Shown here one piece after another: positions 23,938 through 36,497 of a stretch of DNA of 64,000 bases. Under the pieces are notes generated by a model. The model did not search any database and was not told the origin of the DNA. It saw only the letters and a list, made by a program, of their open reading frames with translations. The position numbers and the translations under genes are program-made. The stretch is taken from positions 28,325,032 through 28,389,031 of the forward strand of contig NC_080420.1 in assembly GCF_029873635.1 (NCBI RefSeq), given 5' to 3'. How positions within the stretch are numbered: position 1 is the first letter of the stretch; each line of letters begins with the position of its first letter. The DNA is from Malania oleifera (taxonomy: Eukaryota; Streptophyta; Magnoliopsida; Santalales; Ximeniaceae).

Positions 23938-24357
23938 TGTTGACATTCGTTCAACTTGAACACACATAGTGGAAGCACACAATCAAATATGAAACAGTCA
24001 ACAACCACTAATGCAATCATTCAATGATGAAATATACTCAAGAAACAATCAAACAATAATAAGAATAATAAAAAACGCAATTAGAACGCAGAAGATTTAC
24101 GTGGTTCGACAATAGCCTACGTTCACAGGAGCAGCACTTGGGTTTCCACTATGATCAATGTCAAAGCTCATACTTTTGGGTTACGAAAATTGCTTATATA
24201 ACAATCCTATGCTTATAGAAGAGTTTTAGAAAATAAATAATTTGCACCAATGGAAACCGTTGACGGTTTGGAACAGAAAAATAATCTTTGTAGCTGCTTC
24301 CTGAAATCGTTGATGGTTACACACCAAATCATCAACGGTTTTCCCTCTGAGGCTGCA
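23938..24357 (-). repeat. 3' LTR, left part (split)
   Basis: Plus-strand start TGTTGACATTCGTTCAAC matches the other LTR at 35885. It is interrupted at 24357 and resumes at 32652. Compared with the 5' LTR it lacks about 100 bp near 24230. AACCGTTGACGGTTT-type palindromes lie at 24245-24345, directly beside the insertion point. A TATA-like motif (gcttatata) is at 24192-24200. Confidence 0.9.
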
Positions 24358-26370
24358 TGTTAGCTTTGGTGTATTCCCAAGAGGGGGGTGAGTTGGGTAT
24401 TTAAAATTTTTTCCTACCTAGGTTTATCCAAATTAGCAATATTACACAACCTAGGGTCTATCTATACAATTATAAACTCAATTAACACATGTACTACATA
24501 TAATGAATCAAGCATACAACATACATGTGCTAAAAATAAAAGTGCGAAAAATAAATTTTCGGGAATATAAAGAATACGCATGATATGGTTCGGCCAACTG
24601 TGCCTACATCCCTTCCTCTAGCTTGTAAGACTGAGGATTCCACTAATGCTCACATAATGGGTGGAGCGACACCATTTACAACCAGGTCAATTAGCAGGGC
24701 TAACCTCAACATACACCTTACTAGGATGGTGCACTTAACTTTCCTAACCAGGCCTAAGCCAATCTGGGACTATTCCACAAGACTATTCTCCCTTTTCAAG
24801 CCCGTGCCTGGAATACAACAGATGTAAAATTTTACGTACAAACAAATGCTTCTTGCATAAGCAGATATGTAGCACGATGCACAATATAATCAATGCACCT
24901 CAAATATGTATGAACCATAAGCTTGGTGCTCTACGTGTGCAATCAACACTCAATAAGATGTACAATCTCAAATATGCGTAGAGTGTTCTAACGAGCTAAT
25001 CTTTGAAACAAGTTAAATCAAATCTCAATAACAAATCAGAGTTTCAAAGATGCTAATCAAATATTCAAACTAACTCAAAATATTTTCCTTCAATGAACCA
25101 GGCACAATAGTAGTTTGAAAATATTATAGCTTTGTAAAAATATTTTTGCACACAAAATATAAGCTTAATGAATCTTGTAACCTAAATGCAAATTCTCGCT
25201 TAGCTTTAGGATTTTTCCCAACCAAAGATATATTAATAAAATCAAGGGGAAATACCCTTTGCTCAACCCTCCAATAAAATCACAAGCAAAGCAAATGAGG
25301 TTTCTTAGCAATTTAAAAACGATTAATAAAACACTCACAAAGTAAGATTTCTCAAAGGAATGAAGGTATTTGAGTGTTATGGACTTAGTAGGAGAAAGTA
25401 GGATTTGGAATTTTTCAGAGAATTTTGGCTTAATCCTATTTGCTAATCTTACCTTAATTTTGCAAATGAAGAGATATATATAGGCATAGGCAAAATTATG
25501 ACCGTTGGGGATACCAAGGTTATTATTAAATTTGTTTTAAAAACCATTAATAAAAATAACTATATTTACTTAATTTTAACTCCGGTAAAAAATAATTTGA
25601 CCCTCGAGATTCAGGTGCCCGGTCTGAGGTTCGAGTACCCGAATAGACTCAATCAAAAAAAAGTATTTTAAAGAGTTCAATCACCTGAGTCTAGGTTCAT
25701 TTGGTTGAACAAAAGTCTGAAACATTTGGTGTGCAGTTCGGGTGCCTATTGCTAAGTTCGGTTGCCTGAGGCTTGATTTGAACTATAAGGTTCGGCAGCC
25801 TAAGTTGGTGAGAAGTCCCTTTCTAAGGATTCGGTCGCCCGAGGGCGATGCACTCATTTCTGGTTTGGTCACCCGAAACCAAGTCAACCCGCTAACTTTT
25901 CATCTGTTCAGATGCTCGAGGTGTTTTGAACACCTGGGGTTTGGTCGCCCAACCTCTCACATATTTTCAATTAAGTCTAATTTTTGCTTCAATTAATTCC
26001 CTTGATATTATAAGTGATATTGGGGACTTTCTTGCATACAAGTGCTAGGACCTAGGGTCTTTCTAAGGCTTTTTAAGTACGCCAAAAAAATTGGCGTCGG
26101 TCGACCTCCCTAAGGTCAAACTACGGTTTTGAGTTTTAGTTCCTACATGCATGTCATGCATTAATTATTATAAACCGTTCTTATATTACTATTACTAGCC
26201 CATATTACACAAAATATAAATTATAATGAGTCTTGAGGTTCTTTAGTCTTCAAGTCTTCTTATGTGCCAGCATATGATCTGATAATATAAACCTGTGCAC
26301 AAACTTGATAGACATTAAATACTAAGGTATTTGTCATGATCAAAACGGGATGTAACCAATAGGGTCAACA
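24358..26370 (-). repeat. 3' LTR of nested family A element
   Basis: This 2,013 bp LTR is bounded TGTTAGCTTTGG and AGGGTCAACA on the plus strand. It carries the conserved G-run block at 24375-24396, a TATA-like tract at 25474-25484, and, upstream of it in the minus sense (25605-25945), a cluster of TTCGGTCGCCCGAG-like near-palindromes. Confidence 0.92.
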
Positions 26371-26385
26371 ATCTCCCTTTTTTTG
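26371..26385 (-). promoter_or_regulatory. polypurine tract
   Basis: The minus strand reads CAAAAAAAGGGAGAT directly before the LTR start TGTTGACCC. This identifies 24358-26370 as the 3' LTR. Confidence 0.88.
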
Positions 26386-29300
26386 ATAATGACAAGTACT
26401 TGCCTACTTCTCTCCCTTTTGGCAACAGCAAAAAAGGCCTAGATAAGCATTGAAGTATATATAGGCAAATAATAGGAAAATATCATTCATATACAAGATA
26501 TGGTTTGCGAGAATTTTAAGAAAATTTGGCAGCATGCCGTTTGAAAATATGGCATTTCTTAAAAATATCTATACATAAATGACCTGATTGAGTTTTAATA
26601 TTAACAATTTATCCATGACTACTCAACTCAACCAGTTCAGTATGGTCAAGAATTATTACTTTCAATATCCAAGAAGGTAATATAATCATACAATGCACAA
26701 TGAATGATAAAGTATGAAATATGGAAATTAAGCATACAAACTGTATAACAGGTCATTAAAAGATTTAAATAACCTGAAAATAAAATTTGACCATAAATAT
26801 GTACAAATCATTGCAATTGAAACATATCATAAGACCTGTGGAATATATGAGTTTAAAACACACGACATATGACAATAGGTAGAAGGTTTGAGAATAAAAC
26901 GGTCTAACTAGTTCGCATGCATTTTTATGTGAAGTTACCAAACCAGTTATGCAATTACAAAAAAAAAAATAGTATATAATAAAGGCAAGTGATAAAGAGT
27001 TTAGTTTTGAAATTTGATCTTGCCAAAAGTACAAGTAAATAAATATATATGTATAATATATATATATATATATATATATCCCCCTTAAAATGTTTGCAAA
27101 ATGGTGCTGGGGGTTACTTGCTGAAAAAGAAGCTCTAATTTAAAACAAGCAAGCACAAATTTTCTAGTTTGTTAATGAAGCACATACCAAACGACAACCA
27201 TAATAATCATAAAAATTTCAACAATCACATGCAAGATCATATGACAAATCAAGTGATTGTGGCAATAACAACATATTTCAAATTTATGATTTTCAATAAA
27301 GCATTTCATTCAAACGCATGCCACACTTGATTCAATAACAAATCTAAGCTAAAAGTATTTCAGAGCATAATAAGATGAGTATTTTAATTTAAGATGCTCC
27401 CCCTATCAATTTGAGTTATAGCTTAGATGCAATAAATAACTTATACTAGATAGAGAATTATTTCATTATGCCTAGTAGTATAAGCCATCATTTTGAACCT
27501 TTTAAACCAACCATACTAATGATTTATTAACAGTATTATGATTGGTATGGTTATCCCTATAGGCAACAAATGCATCAGAAATGGATATTTAGGCATGCAT
27601 TGTAGTTCATGAACCAAGAACATTCCATATCATATCATAAAGCGTTAAGAATAGGATATAATGTTCAAGGATTTCAAAAAAGCCTCGATATTCAATAAAT
27701 AAAAGTGATACATATTGGTTCTTTAAGCTTTCTTTATAGATATGGAGCTGAGCTCCTTTAAATGTCTGATGATTATGCTAGGATGAAATTTAATTATTTA
27801 ATTGATTTTCACTCATCCTTTCAAAAATATTTTAAAATTTAATTTTATTATAATCATCTTTGGACAAGGTTTTATGTTGGGAAAATTCTTGTCAAAATTT
27901 CGGTAGCATGTCATTTTTAAATCAGGCATTTTCCCATAAAATATGCACCTCATAGGTTCAAGTAAGCAATTTATAGTTCAGTTCTAGGCACATGAGAACC
28001 AATATCCACTACCAGCATGCAATTCATATCAACTGCATCTGCCATGCAGGAGGATTTCAATAACAAGCATGCAATCCAGTAGTATAATCAACTCAAGATA
28101 TTCAATATAACTCAATAGAAGTTCGTGCTAGGAAAAGACATAAACTATCCATCAAAGACATTCTAATTATTTATTGAATCATGGATAGTGCGGCAATGTT
28201 GTACACATATATGCATAAGGGCATAAGCAATATAAGAATATGAGAGCATTTAAATTTATATATTTGAAGAATAAAAACTCCCCCTAAGTCATGCAATCAA
28301 CTAATTTTATTCCTTTTTCATTTTATAATTACTTAGCCAAGTGTTTTAGATTTTTTGTGATTTAATCTTGGAAAAACATGCTTAGGCTTAGAGGACCAAA
28401 GATTCACATGCAATACTTCTTCAGGGTCATAAGCCAACGTACACCTCTTTACTTGTGAATTTCAATTTATGATAGAGGCCCAAGTTCAAATGGCTTTTCT
28501 TTCTTAACATTCATGCATAGGTTTCTTAGTTATTTCATTCTCATATATGTTGAAACTTATGGCCATCATATTAGCCATTTAACTTATTTTTAAGGATATG
28601 AAGCTCTAAAGGATACGACTTAACGTTTTGAGAGCTTACGAAGCGAAATAAAGAATAAATACTCTTAACAGTTAAATTTCTATTAAGTTCGGGAGAATAT
28701 TTTTGAAAAGTAGGACTTTATACAAGACAAGCATTCTAAAGAAAATGTCCTAATTGTTTTGGAAAAGAGCATATAGGAGAATATGAATATTTTTTACCAA
28801 TGCTCTTTGGAGATTTGGAATGTATCCTTCAACTATGATCACAGTTTTGGAGCAAGGAAACGAATCAATGAGAGGATGGATCTTTACCTGATGTGATTGT
28901 GAGATGGTAAAGATTTCCTATGGAAGAAGTGAACCAAAATTAAGGGATTTACAATCTAAACTTAAAAGGAACACTCCCCTGGTGGATGCCTCTAATTTTG
29001 ATTACAAGGAGGATGGCTTTTTATTAACACTCGATAGATATGAAATTTATTATCATTGGTGCTTACACCTAGAGTGATGACTCCAAATTGTTCAAGGCTT
29101 TTAAGTTCATGGATGGGTTTAGGATTAAGGGATATATAGTATGAGATGGATTCGCTAAACCACAAACTTGTGCAATGGACAATATATGCTTAACTTAAGA
29201 ATTGTACATTTAAGTATGGATTAAGCATTTGAAATTAATTACCTGACAAAGATGCTATGTCCAATTGGAAGTAAATGCAAATACTAGGTTTATATATTTT

Positions 29301-29395
29301 AACCTCGAATCACTTCCTAAGCTTACAATCATCACAACCCCTAAACCTAGAAACTAAGAAAATATTAACTAGAAGATAATTTCAATTTGAATCCA
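26386..29395 (-). other. noncoding internal region of non-autonomous element
   Basis: Three kilobases of AT-rich sequence lie between gag and the polypurine tract where pol would be expected. No conserved copia motif was found on either strand. Several C-runs (27080, 27410, 28280; G-runs on the minus strand) resemble extra purine tracts. A TA microsatellite lies at 27043-27079. Confidence 0.7.
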
Positions 29396-30600
29396 TTATT
29401 CCTTAAGTCCTATGGGGATTACCCAAATCATTTTCTTATCTAAGCCTCTTTCATTTTTACTTGACGTAGCATGATTATGGGTTTGATGAACTAACCATGA
29501 ACCCTTTCTGAAAAATTTGTTTTTTTTAATTATTAAGGATTCATTGTGATTATTCTTTTCATTTTTAATTTTGAGTGTTATGCTAGAATAATCATGTATC
29601 TCTTTCTCTAAGCAGATGATTTTCAAGATCTTCTTAATCTTTTTTCTTTTCAAGGATGACATGAAACTCTTTTAATTTTTCTAATTGCTTTGCCAAACTA
29701 TTGCTCTCATTTTTCAAAAAGGTTTTCTTCTTAGACATCTTGACTAGAATCTTATGCATTTTAAATGATTCATTTTCTAGTGATGTATGTGAGGGCATGC
29801 TTTTATTGTAAGATTCAATACATGAGTCATCACAAAATTTATCACTATAACATTCATATGAATCAATGCATACAGTATTATCATTAGAACCAATAGATGA
29901 CTCATTATACAATATATCACAAGATTTGGCACAAGAGTCATCACGACATGCATCACATGGATTATTGCATAAGCTAATAGCACAATTATCACTAGGGCAA
30001 TCAGATGATTCATTGCATGATATATTCTAGTCTTCAACATGAGAATCATCAAGTGCATCAATAACAGAACTATCATAATATTCAACAGATGATTCAACAT
30101 TACATACAACACAACATTTGACATAAGAATCATCAATTAAGTTAGAGTGAGACTCACATACCTCCTTTTCTGTTAATGTAATCACCCAATCATTTACCAT
30201 ATCCGAAACGTCAGAACTTGATACTTCAAGAGTGGCGGTCTCTTCTTTCTCCTAGGTCTATCCATATTTCTTTTTGAGTTGTTCCTAGATTTCGTCAGCA
30301 CTTGCACAAGCCATGATCTCATGAAAAATATCAGTCTTTAAAGCACAGTATAATAAATCCATGGCATGTGAATTTGCATGCATCACAGTAGTATCATTTT
30401 CGTTTACAAGCATACAAATTCCTTTGACAATCACCTGCTAGGCCCTCCAGTCCATTGATTTTATAAATATGTTCATTCTAATTTTCTAGGCAGTGTAATC
30501 AACATCATAAGTGACCGTCCCTCTCCAAATGGGGATACACCAATTTGAGTCATCCCGATCTTTAGCAAAAACGTTTAAGTCAATGCTACGAGGCTCTAAT
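29396..30600 (-). pseudogene. family A Gag, decayed, with Cys/Asp/Ser-rich repeats
   Basis: Minus-strand frames contain the UBN2-type gag domain near 30590-30240 (DWRA*QVIVKG, then NSHAMDLLYCALKTDIFHEI and MACASADEI), close to the gag at 981-1970. There follows an acidic Cys/Ser/Asp-rich section built from repeats (NESS, DN, DDSC), then a coiled coil (MSKKKTFLKNESNSLAKQLE, 29740-29680). Several stops and shifts break the frame. The repeat section is absent from the gag at 210-1970. As Gag it would package RNA; whether this version could is unknown. Confidence 0.8.
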
Positions 30601-30604
30601 ACCA
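30595..30604 (-). promoter_or_regulatory. primer-binding site
   Basis: The minus strand reads TGGTATTAGA followed by GCCTCG, a tRNA-Met-type primer site, three bases inside the 5' LTR. Confidence 0.8.
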
Positions 30605-30606
30605 AT

Positions 30607-31130
30607 TATTATCTTTGGTGTATTCCCAAGAGGGGGGTGAATTGAGTATTTAAAATTTTCTCCTACCTAGGTTTATCCAAATCAGTAGTATTATGCAACC
30701 TAGGGTCTGTCTATACAATTATAAACCTAATAAACACATGTACTACATATAATGAATCAAGCATACAACATACATATGCTGAAAATAAAAGTGCAAAAAA
30801 TAAATCTATGGAAATATAAAGAACACGCATGATCTGTTGTCAGGGCAAACCAACTATGCTTACGTCCCCTCCTCTAGCTCGCAAGTCCGAGTGGAACGGC
30901 ACCATTTACAATCAGGTCAATTAGCGGGACTGACCTCAACCTACACCTTACCAGGATGGTGTACCTAGCTTTCCTAACTGGGTCTAAGCCAATCTGAGAC
31001 TATTCCATAAGGTTAGTCTCCCTCTTCAAGTCCGTTCCTAGAATACAACAGATGTAAAATTTTACGTGCAAACAAACCCTTCTTGCATAAGCAGATATGA
31101 ACCACGATGCACAATATAATCAATGCACCT

Positions 31131-31172
<42 letters not shown>

Positions 31173-32646
31173 CTATAAGCTCGGTGCTCTACGTGTGCAA
31201 TCAACACTCAATAAGACGTATAATCTCAAATTTGCGTAGACTATTCTAACGATCTAATCTTTGAAACAAGTTAAATCAAATCTCAATAACAAATCAAGGT
31301 TTCTAGATGCTAATCAAATATTCAAACTAACACAAAATATTTTCCTTCAATGAACTAGGCACAAAAGTAGTCTGAAAATATTATAGCTTTGTAAAAATAC
31401 TTTCTGCACACAAAATATAAGCTTAATGAATCTTGCAACCTAAATGCAAAGACTCACTTAGCTTTAGGATTTTTCCCAACCAAGGATATATTAATAAAAT
31501 CAAGGGGAAATATCCTTTGCTCAACCCTCCAACAAAATCACAAGCAAAGCAAATGAAGGTTTCTTAGCAATTTAAAAACGATTAATAAAACACTCACAAA
31601 GTAAGATTTCTCAAAAGAATGAAGGTATTTGAGTGTTATGGACTTAGTAGAAGAAAGTAGGATTTGGAATTTTTCAAAGAATTTTGGCTTAATCCTATTT
31701 TCTAATCTTACCTTAATTTTGCAAATGAATAGATATATATAGGCATATGCAAAATTATGACCGTTGGGGACACCAAGGGTATTATTAAATTTTTTTAAAA
31801 AACCATTAAGAAAATTAACCCTATTTATTTTAACCCTGGTAAAAAATAGGTTGACTCGCAAGATTCGAGTGCCCGATCTGAGGTTTAGGTGCCTGAATAG
31901 ATTCAATAAAAAAAAGCATTTTAAAGAGCTCGGTCGCCCAAGTCTAGGTTTGGTTGGCTGAACAAAAGTTAAAAACATTTGGCACGCGGTTCGGGTTCCC
32001 AGTGCTAAGTTCGGTTAGTTGAACTGACAAGTTCGGTCGCCTGAGGCCTGATTTGAACTGTGAGGTTCGGCAGCCCGAGTTGGTGAGAAGTCCCTTTCTA
32101 AGGATTCGGTCGCCCGAGGGCAGTGCACTTATTTCTATTTCAGCCGCCCGAAATAAGGTCAACCCGCTAACTTTTCATATGTTCGGGTGCCCGAGGTGCT
32201 TTGAACACTTGGGGTTCGGTCGCCCAACCTTTCACATATTTTCAATTAAGTCCAATTTTTGCTTCAATTAATTCCCCTGATATTATAAGTGATATTGAGG
32301 TCTTTCTTACGTGCAAGTGCTGGGACCTAAGGTCTTTCTAAGGCCTTTTTAGGTACGCCAAAAAAATTGGTGTCGATCGACCTCCCTAAGGTCAAACTAC
32401 GATCTTAAGCTTTAGTTCCTACATGCATGTCATGTATTAATTATTACAGACCACTCGTATATTACTATTATAGACCCAAATTACACAAAATATAAATTAC
32501 AATTTGTCTTGAGGGTCTTTAGCCTTCAAGTCTTCTCATATACCAGCATATGATCTGATAATATAAACCTACACACAAACTTGACAAACATTAAATACCA
32601 AGGTATTTGTCATGATCAAAACGGGATGTGACCAATAGGGTCAACA
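30607..32646 (-). repeat. 5' LTR of nested family A element
   Basis: This 2,040 bp LTR is nearly collinear with 24358-26370, the main length difference being a TA repeat at 31134-31169 and small indels. The terminal TG has changed to TA. The palindrome cluster is at 31860-32225 and the TATA-like tract (agatatatatagg) near 31731-31741. Confidence 0.91.
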
Positions 32647-32651
32647 CTACA

Positions 32652-32737
32652 CCTTGCTTCTATCCCTTCATCCCTCACATCATATAGCTTTCTTCGGTAC
32701 ATGTGATATGATTTGAATATAAGCCACATGCTCAACA
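32652..32737 (-). repeat. 3' LTR, right part (split)
   Basis: This 86 bp completes the 3' LTR of the outer copia element, ending TGCTCAACA. It is followed by 'atctccaccttgg', whose complement CCAAGGTGGAGAT is the polypurine tract common in this copia lineage. Confidence 0.88.
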
Positions 32738-35520
32738 ATCTCCACCTTGGCGAATATTCACCACCTTGACAATCTGAAAGCATAACCGCTGCTCTACCTA
32801 GGCCTATAGATTTTGGACCCGCCTCCCCTCCAACACCTAGAGACATAAACGAAGTCCAAGCCATGCTTGAACTTGACCGTGGTAATAAAAACTCCACCTA
32901 ACTAAACACCCAACTCCTTGAACGATCCTTTGAACCACAATGCTACCTTGGCAGCCTCTACCTCTACTAAGAACTCTGATCTAGTTGTAACCAGCGTAGA
33001 ATGAGACAATACCTTGGACTTCCAACAATTAGGTCTTCCCACAACATACCCTGTTGTAAGCCTCTTATCTTATAAGCCCCCTATGTAGTCTCCATTTGCA
33101 AACCTCATAACTAACGAAACCATTTGTTTCTCGTTGTGTACCCAACAATACTGGCGTAGGAAACCTTTTACATGACACAAACATCACCGTTTGTCTTTGA
33201 GTATTGAGCAGTAGATTGTTTACTTAGATTTTCCAACAATGTACCAGTGACCGGTTTAACCCTAACCATGCTAAACCTCACCAACACCTGATCCCCAAAA
33301 TCACCCTGAGATAACAATGATCTCCATGTATTTTTGTCCACACAACCGTCCTGAGATAACACTAATCTTCTTACATCTACAAAGTCACCCTGAGATAATC
33401 CCTATATCCCTGTAGCTTTACTCTTGCAAATCTCCAACATAAGAACACTCTTGGTAGCACTCAAAACCTTCATGTCAACTTCCATTCTCAACAGAGTCCC
33501 TAACTGATTTACCTCAGCCGAAACCTTTCTAGAAATTGGCATGTTACTCACATAAAACTATAGAATACCTTCCCACTTGCAACATATCTCCTTCTCCCCC
33601 TCTAGGAGCACTACCAACCCCACGTCTGATTCTTATATGGTACCTCCATCTCTTCCACCATGGCACTTGTCCACTTACCCTTCTCCTGGTTATGCAATGC
33701 CTCCTAAAAATAGTAGGATCCTTCCTAGTAGTAATGGTTACATAAGACATCATATCACACTTGGGCGGTGGTCTGATAGTGTCTCTGAGCCTATTGTGAT
33801 TCTGTTAGTCTCCCGAGTTTGAACTTCATGCATTTCTGCCCTGAGTATAAAACTCCACCTACATCACAATCTCCTTTATGCTCCAGTTTATCCTATGATA
33901 CTGCAAGTCTCTTGAGTTAAAACTCCCTGCATTCCACCCCTAAGTCTCCAACTCCACCTACATGACATGCTCATTACTACTGCTGTAACTTTCTAGGATC
34001 CATTTCTCTTTATTTACCTAAGTACACTGTTCTATGGCTTTAACACATAAAGTCGTGTCTCCACCAATCGCCACCCTATTTGCCATTAGATCACCTAGCT
34101 TGAACTCATCTTTCTTATACACTAGAAAGATGCACCGTCTAGACATCACACCAAGCCTAGATACCACCTCACTAGAAATATGCATAGTTGGACCTTCAAA
34201 GTCTACCGTATAACCAATCCAAACCTCTCCTGCAACTCTCTCATCTAGTGATTCTTTTGGCAATCGATTATCCTAGAAACATGTCATACTTGCTGACTTT
34301 ACTAAGAAGTCCCTTACGAGCCCTGCATACACCATGCCCTACTCACAAAACTCCTTGAACACCAGCGTACTCAGCAACAATATTTGACCTAAGGAACTCT
34401 CTCCCAGCCACAAGTTACACCTGGAAAATAACTCCAACTTGCGTTGCATGATATTCCCCTAGACCTTTCATGATAACCACACCAAATACCCATGTCCAAC
34501 CTGTGATGCTACCCTCACCAATCCCCAAAAATCCACACCATTGTAGTTAAGAATACCCACCATTTTGTGTGTGGTAACATGACACAAAACGGTATTTCCT
34601 TACTCAGGATACTCAGTTGTAGCTCCACCTACAACTGTGTTACCTTGCAATGCATAGAGATTCCCTGCTATCTTCTATCCCTTCATCACCATCAATACGT
34701 CAACGCACACCATCATCATCCTACCTTTAGACTTGTAACTATACACATCTTATCCAAAGCACCCAATGATATCACATTCTTTGGTAGATTGGGTACATGC
34801 CTTACCCCACACAACGCCCTTACATACCATCATACATCTTAATCCTGATATACCCCATTCCAACAAATTTGCAAATCGAATCGTTTTCCATAATAACAAA
34901 ACCAGGACTCGCCAATCTATAAGTGGTGAACGAGGCTTTATTGGACTTCATGTGAAAAGAACATCCCAAGTTTAAGATCTAAGAATCCGTGAAGCATTCT
35001 AAACACTATGAAACAATAAGCATCTCACCATCACTACTCCCCGAGTCCCCTTCTTCAACTACACTCAAGGATTTTAACGAACCCTCTTGAGATTTTGCCT
35101 TTCCCTTCTCCCAATCCGGACATTTTGGTTTTATGTGCTCTAGTTTCATGCACTTAAATTAGCAAACATCCTTCTTCCTCCTAGATTGAGTTTTATTACC
35201 ACTCGTTCCACTCCATGATTTGCCTCTCCCACGATCTAGATTACCCTTCACCACGAGCCCTACGCCATGTGAACCATCATCACTAGCCTTCTTCCTTTGA
35301 TGGAACCCCAGCAATGCACTCGTGATATCCTCCAACTCTAGGGTTTATTTCCCCCAAGTTAGTGTTGTAACTAGATCTCGTATGTAGGCGATGTACGTAG
35401 GGAATTCAGCAGCAACAACACTTTGTCCTCCTCCTTGAACTTCACATCAACTCGCCTCCAATAACTAATGATCTAATTAAATATGTTGATGTGCTAAGTA
35501 AATTCTGAACCCTTCGCCAT
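32738..35520 (-). pseudogene. copia pol remnant
   Basis: Minus-strand fragments in copia order are visible. They are a Cys-poor zinc knuckle near 35160-35090 ending KCPDWEKGK with an internal stop, and an integrase C-terminal stretch at 34263-34018 with CIFLVYKK (usual CIFLGY). An RNase H stretch near 32990-32900 (SEFLVEVEAAKVALWFKGSF) resembles the usual TTEAEYMA..EAAKEALW segment. Large parts of integrase and reverse transcriptase are unrecognisable or deleted. The product would have been the polyprotein for reverse transcription and integration. Confidence 0.75.
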
Positions 35521-35521
35521 C

Positions 35522-35857
35522 TTAAACCAATAAAGCTTTTGCCTTAATATAACTTGTTTGGAATCGACTTGGAGACATGCATCGGTGCTCCAGTTTTAGC
35601 CAAACTGCCGCCGACAAGTCTTCATCCATGACGTGATACAACACTTCATCGGCCAAACATAACCTGATCATGGAAACCACCTTTGCTTCAAGCTCCTTCC
35701 AACTTGCTTCGTTCATGTTGTCCGGCTTCTTTCCGTACAAATCCTTTACCATCCCTTGTTGCACTAGCAAATCTTTCACTCTTCGTTGCCAAAGCCTGAA
35801 ATTACCAGTTCCATCGAACTTGTTCACGTCGAACTTAATCGAAGAGACACCAGCCAT
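35522..35857 (-). pseudogene. copia Gag N-terminal fragment
   Basis: The minus strand starts MAGVSSIKFDVNKFDGTGNF at 35857, 14 bases past the primer site. It continues LWQRRVKDLLVQQGM, NEASWKELEAKVVSMIRLCL and DEVLYHV. This is the classic plant copia gag N-terminus. The frame is open for 112 codons, then lost. I placed the start at this Met because it follows the primer site and aligns with the family. Confidence 0.88.
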
Positions 35858-35870
35858 TGTTGAACCAATA

Positions 35871-35882
35871 GCTCTGATACCA
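35871..35882 (-). promoter_or_regulatory. primer-binding site
   Basis: The minus strand reads TGGTATCAGAGC, complementary to the 3' end of initiator tRNA-Met, two bases inside the 5' LTR. Confidence 0.9.
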
Positions 35883-35884
35883 CT

Positions 35885-36492
35885 TGTTGACGTTCGTTCA
35901 ACCTGAACACGCACAACAAAAGCACATAATCAAACATAAAACAATCAACAACCACTAATGTAATCACTCAATGAAAAAATATATTCAAGAAGAAATCAAA
36001 CAATAATAAGAAGAATCAAAAACACAACTAGAACGCACAAAATTTACGTGGTTCGACAATAGCCTATGCCCACGAGAGCGTGCAACACTTGGGTTTCCAC
36101 TATGATCTATGTCAAAGCTCACACTTTTGGATTACAAATATTATTTATATAACAATCCTATGCATACAGAAGAGTTATAGTAAACCTAAACAACTTCTAC
36201 AGCAATCTCCTAATGGAAAATCCTCTAGATAAGCCCAATGTACAAGCCCTCGATTTGAAAATACATAATCTACCATTGACGGAAACCATCGATCGTTTGA
36301 CCAAATTGTCAACGGTTTGGAGTAAAAGAATACTCTTTGTAGCTACTGCCTGAAACCGTCAACGGTTACACACCAAACCGTTGACGGTTTGCCCTCCAAA
36401 GTTGCACTTTGCCTCTATCCCTTTGTCTCTCTTATCACGTACCTTTCTCCGGTACATGTGATTTGCTTTGAATATGAGCCACATCCCCAACA
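35885..36492 (-). repeat. 5' LTR of copia element
   Basis: This 608 bp LTR is bounded TGTTGACGTTCG and ATCCCCAACA on the plus strand. It holds the uninterrupted version of the site where the other LTR was invaded (near 36402). Palindromes of the AACCGTTGACGGTTT type lie at 36280-36390, and a TATA-like motif (tttatataac) at 36143-36152. Confidence 0.92.
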
Positions 36493-36497
36493 TAGGC

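Larger units (their letters stand above)
24358..32646 (-). mobile_element. non-autonomous family A copia element with both LTRs
   Basis: Two similar 2.0 kb LTRs (30607-32646 as 5', 24358-26370 as 3') flank 4.2 kb of internal sequence holding a primer site, a broken gag and about 3 kb of noncoding AT-rich DNA. No protease, integrase or reverse transcriptase is visible. Flanks CTGCA (24353-24357) and CTACA (32647-32651) form the target duplication. The uninterrupted paralogous site near 36402 in the host element's other LTR confirms both borders. The element therefore moved with enzymes supplied by relatives. Confidence 0.92.
23938..36492 (-). mobile_element. Ty1/copia element carrying a nested element
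   Basis: A minus-strand copia element has its 5' LTR at 36492-35885, a primer site, gag, decayed pol (35520-32738) and a 3' LTR. The 3' LTR is split into 32737-32652 and 24357-23938 by the element at 24358-32646. The flanks TAGGT (23933-23937) and TAGGC (36493-36497) are a 5 bp target duplication with one change. Without the nested element it is about 4.3 kb, and its internal region has been shortened by deletions. Confidence 0.9.
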
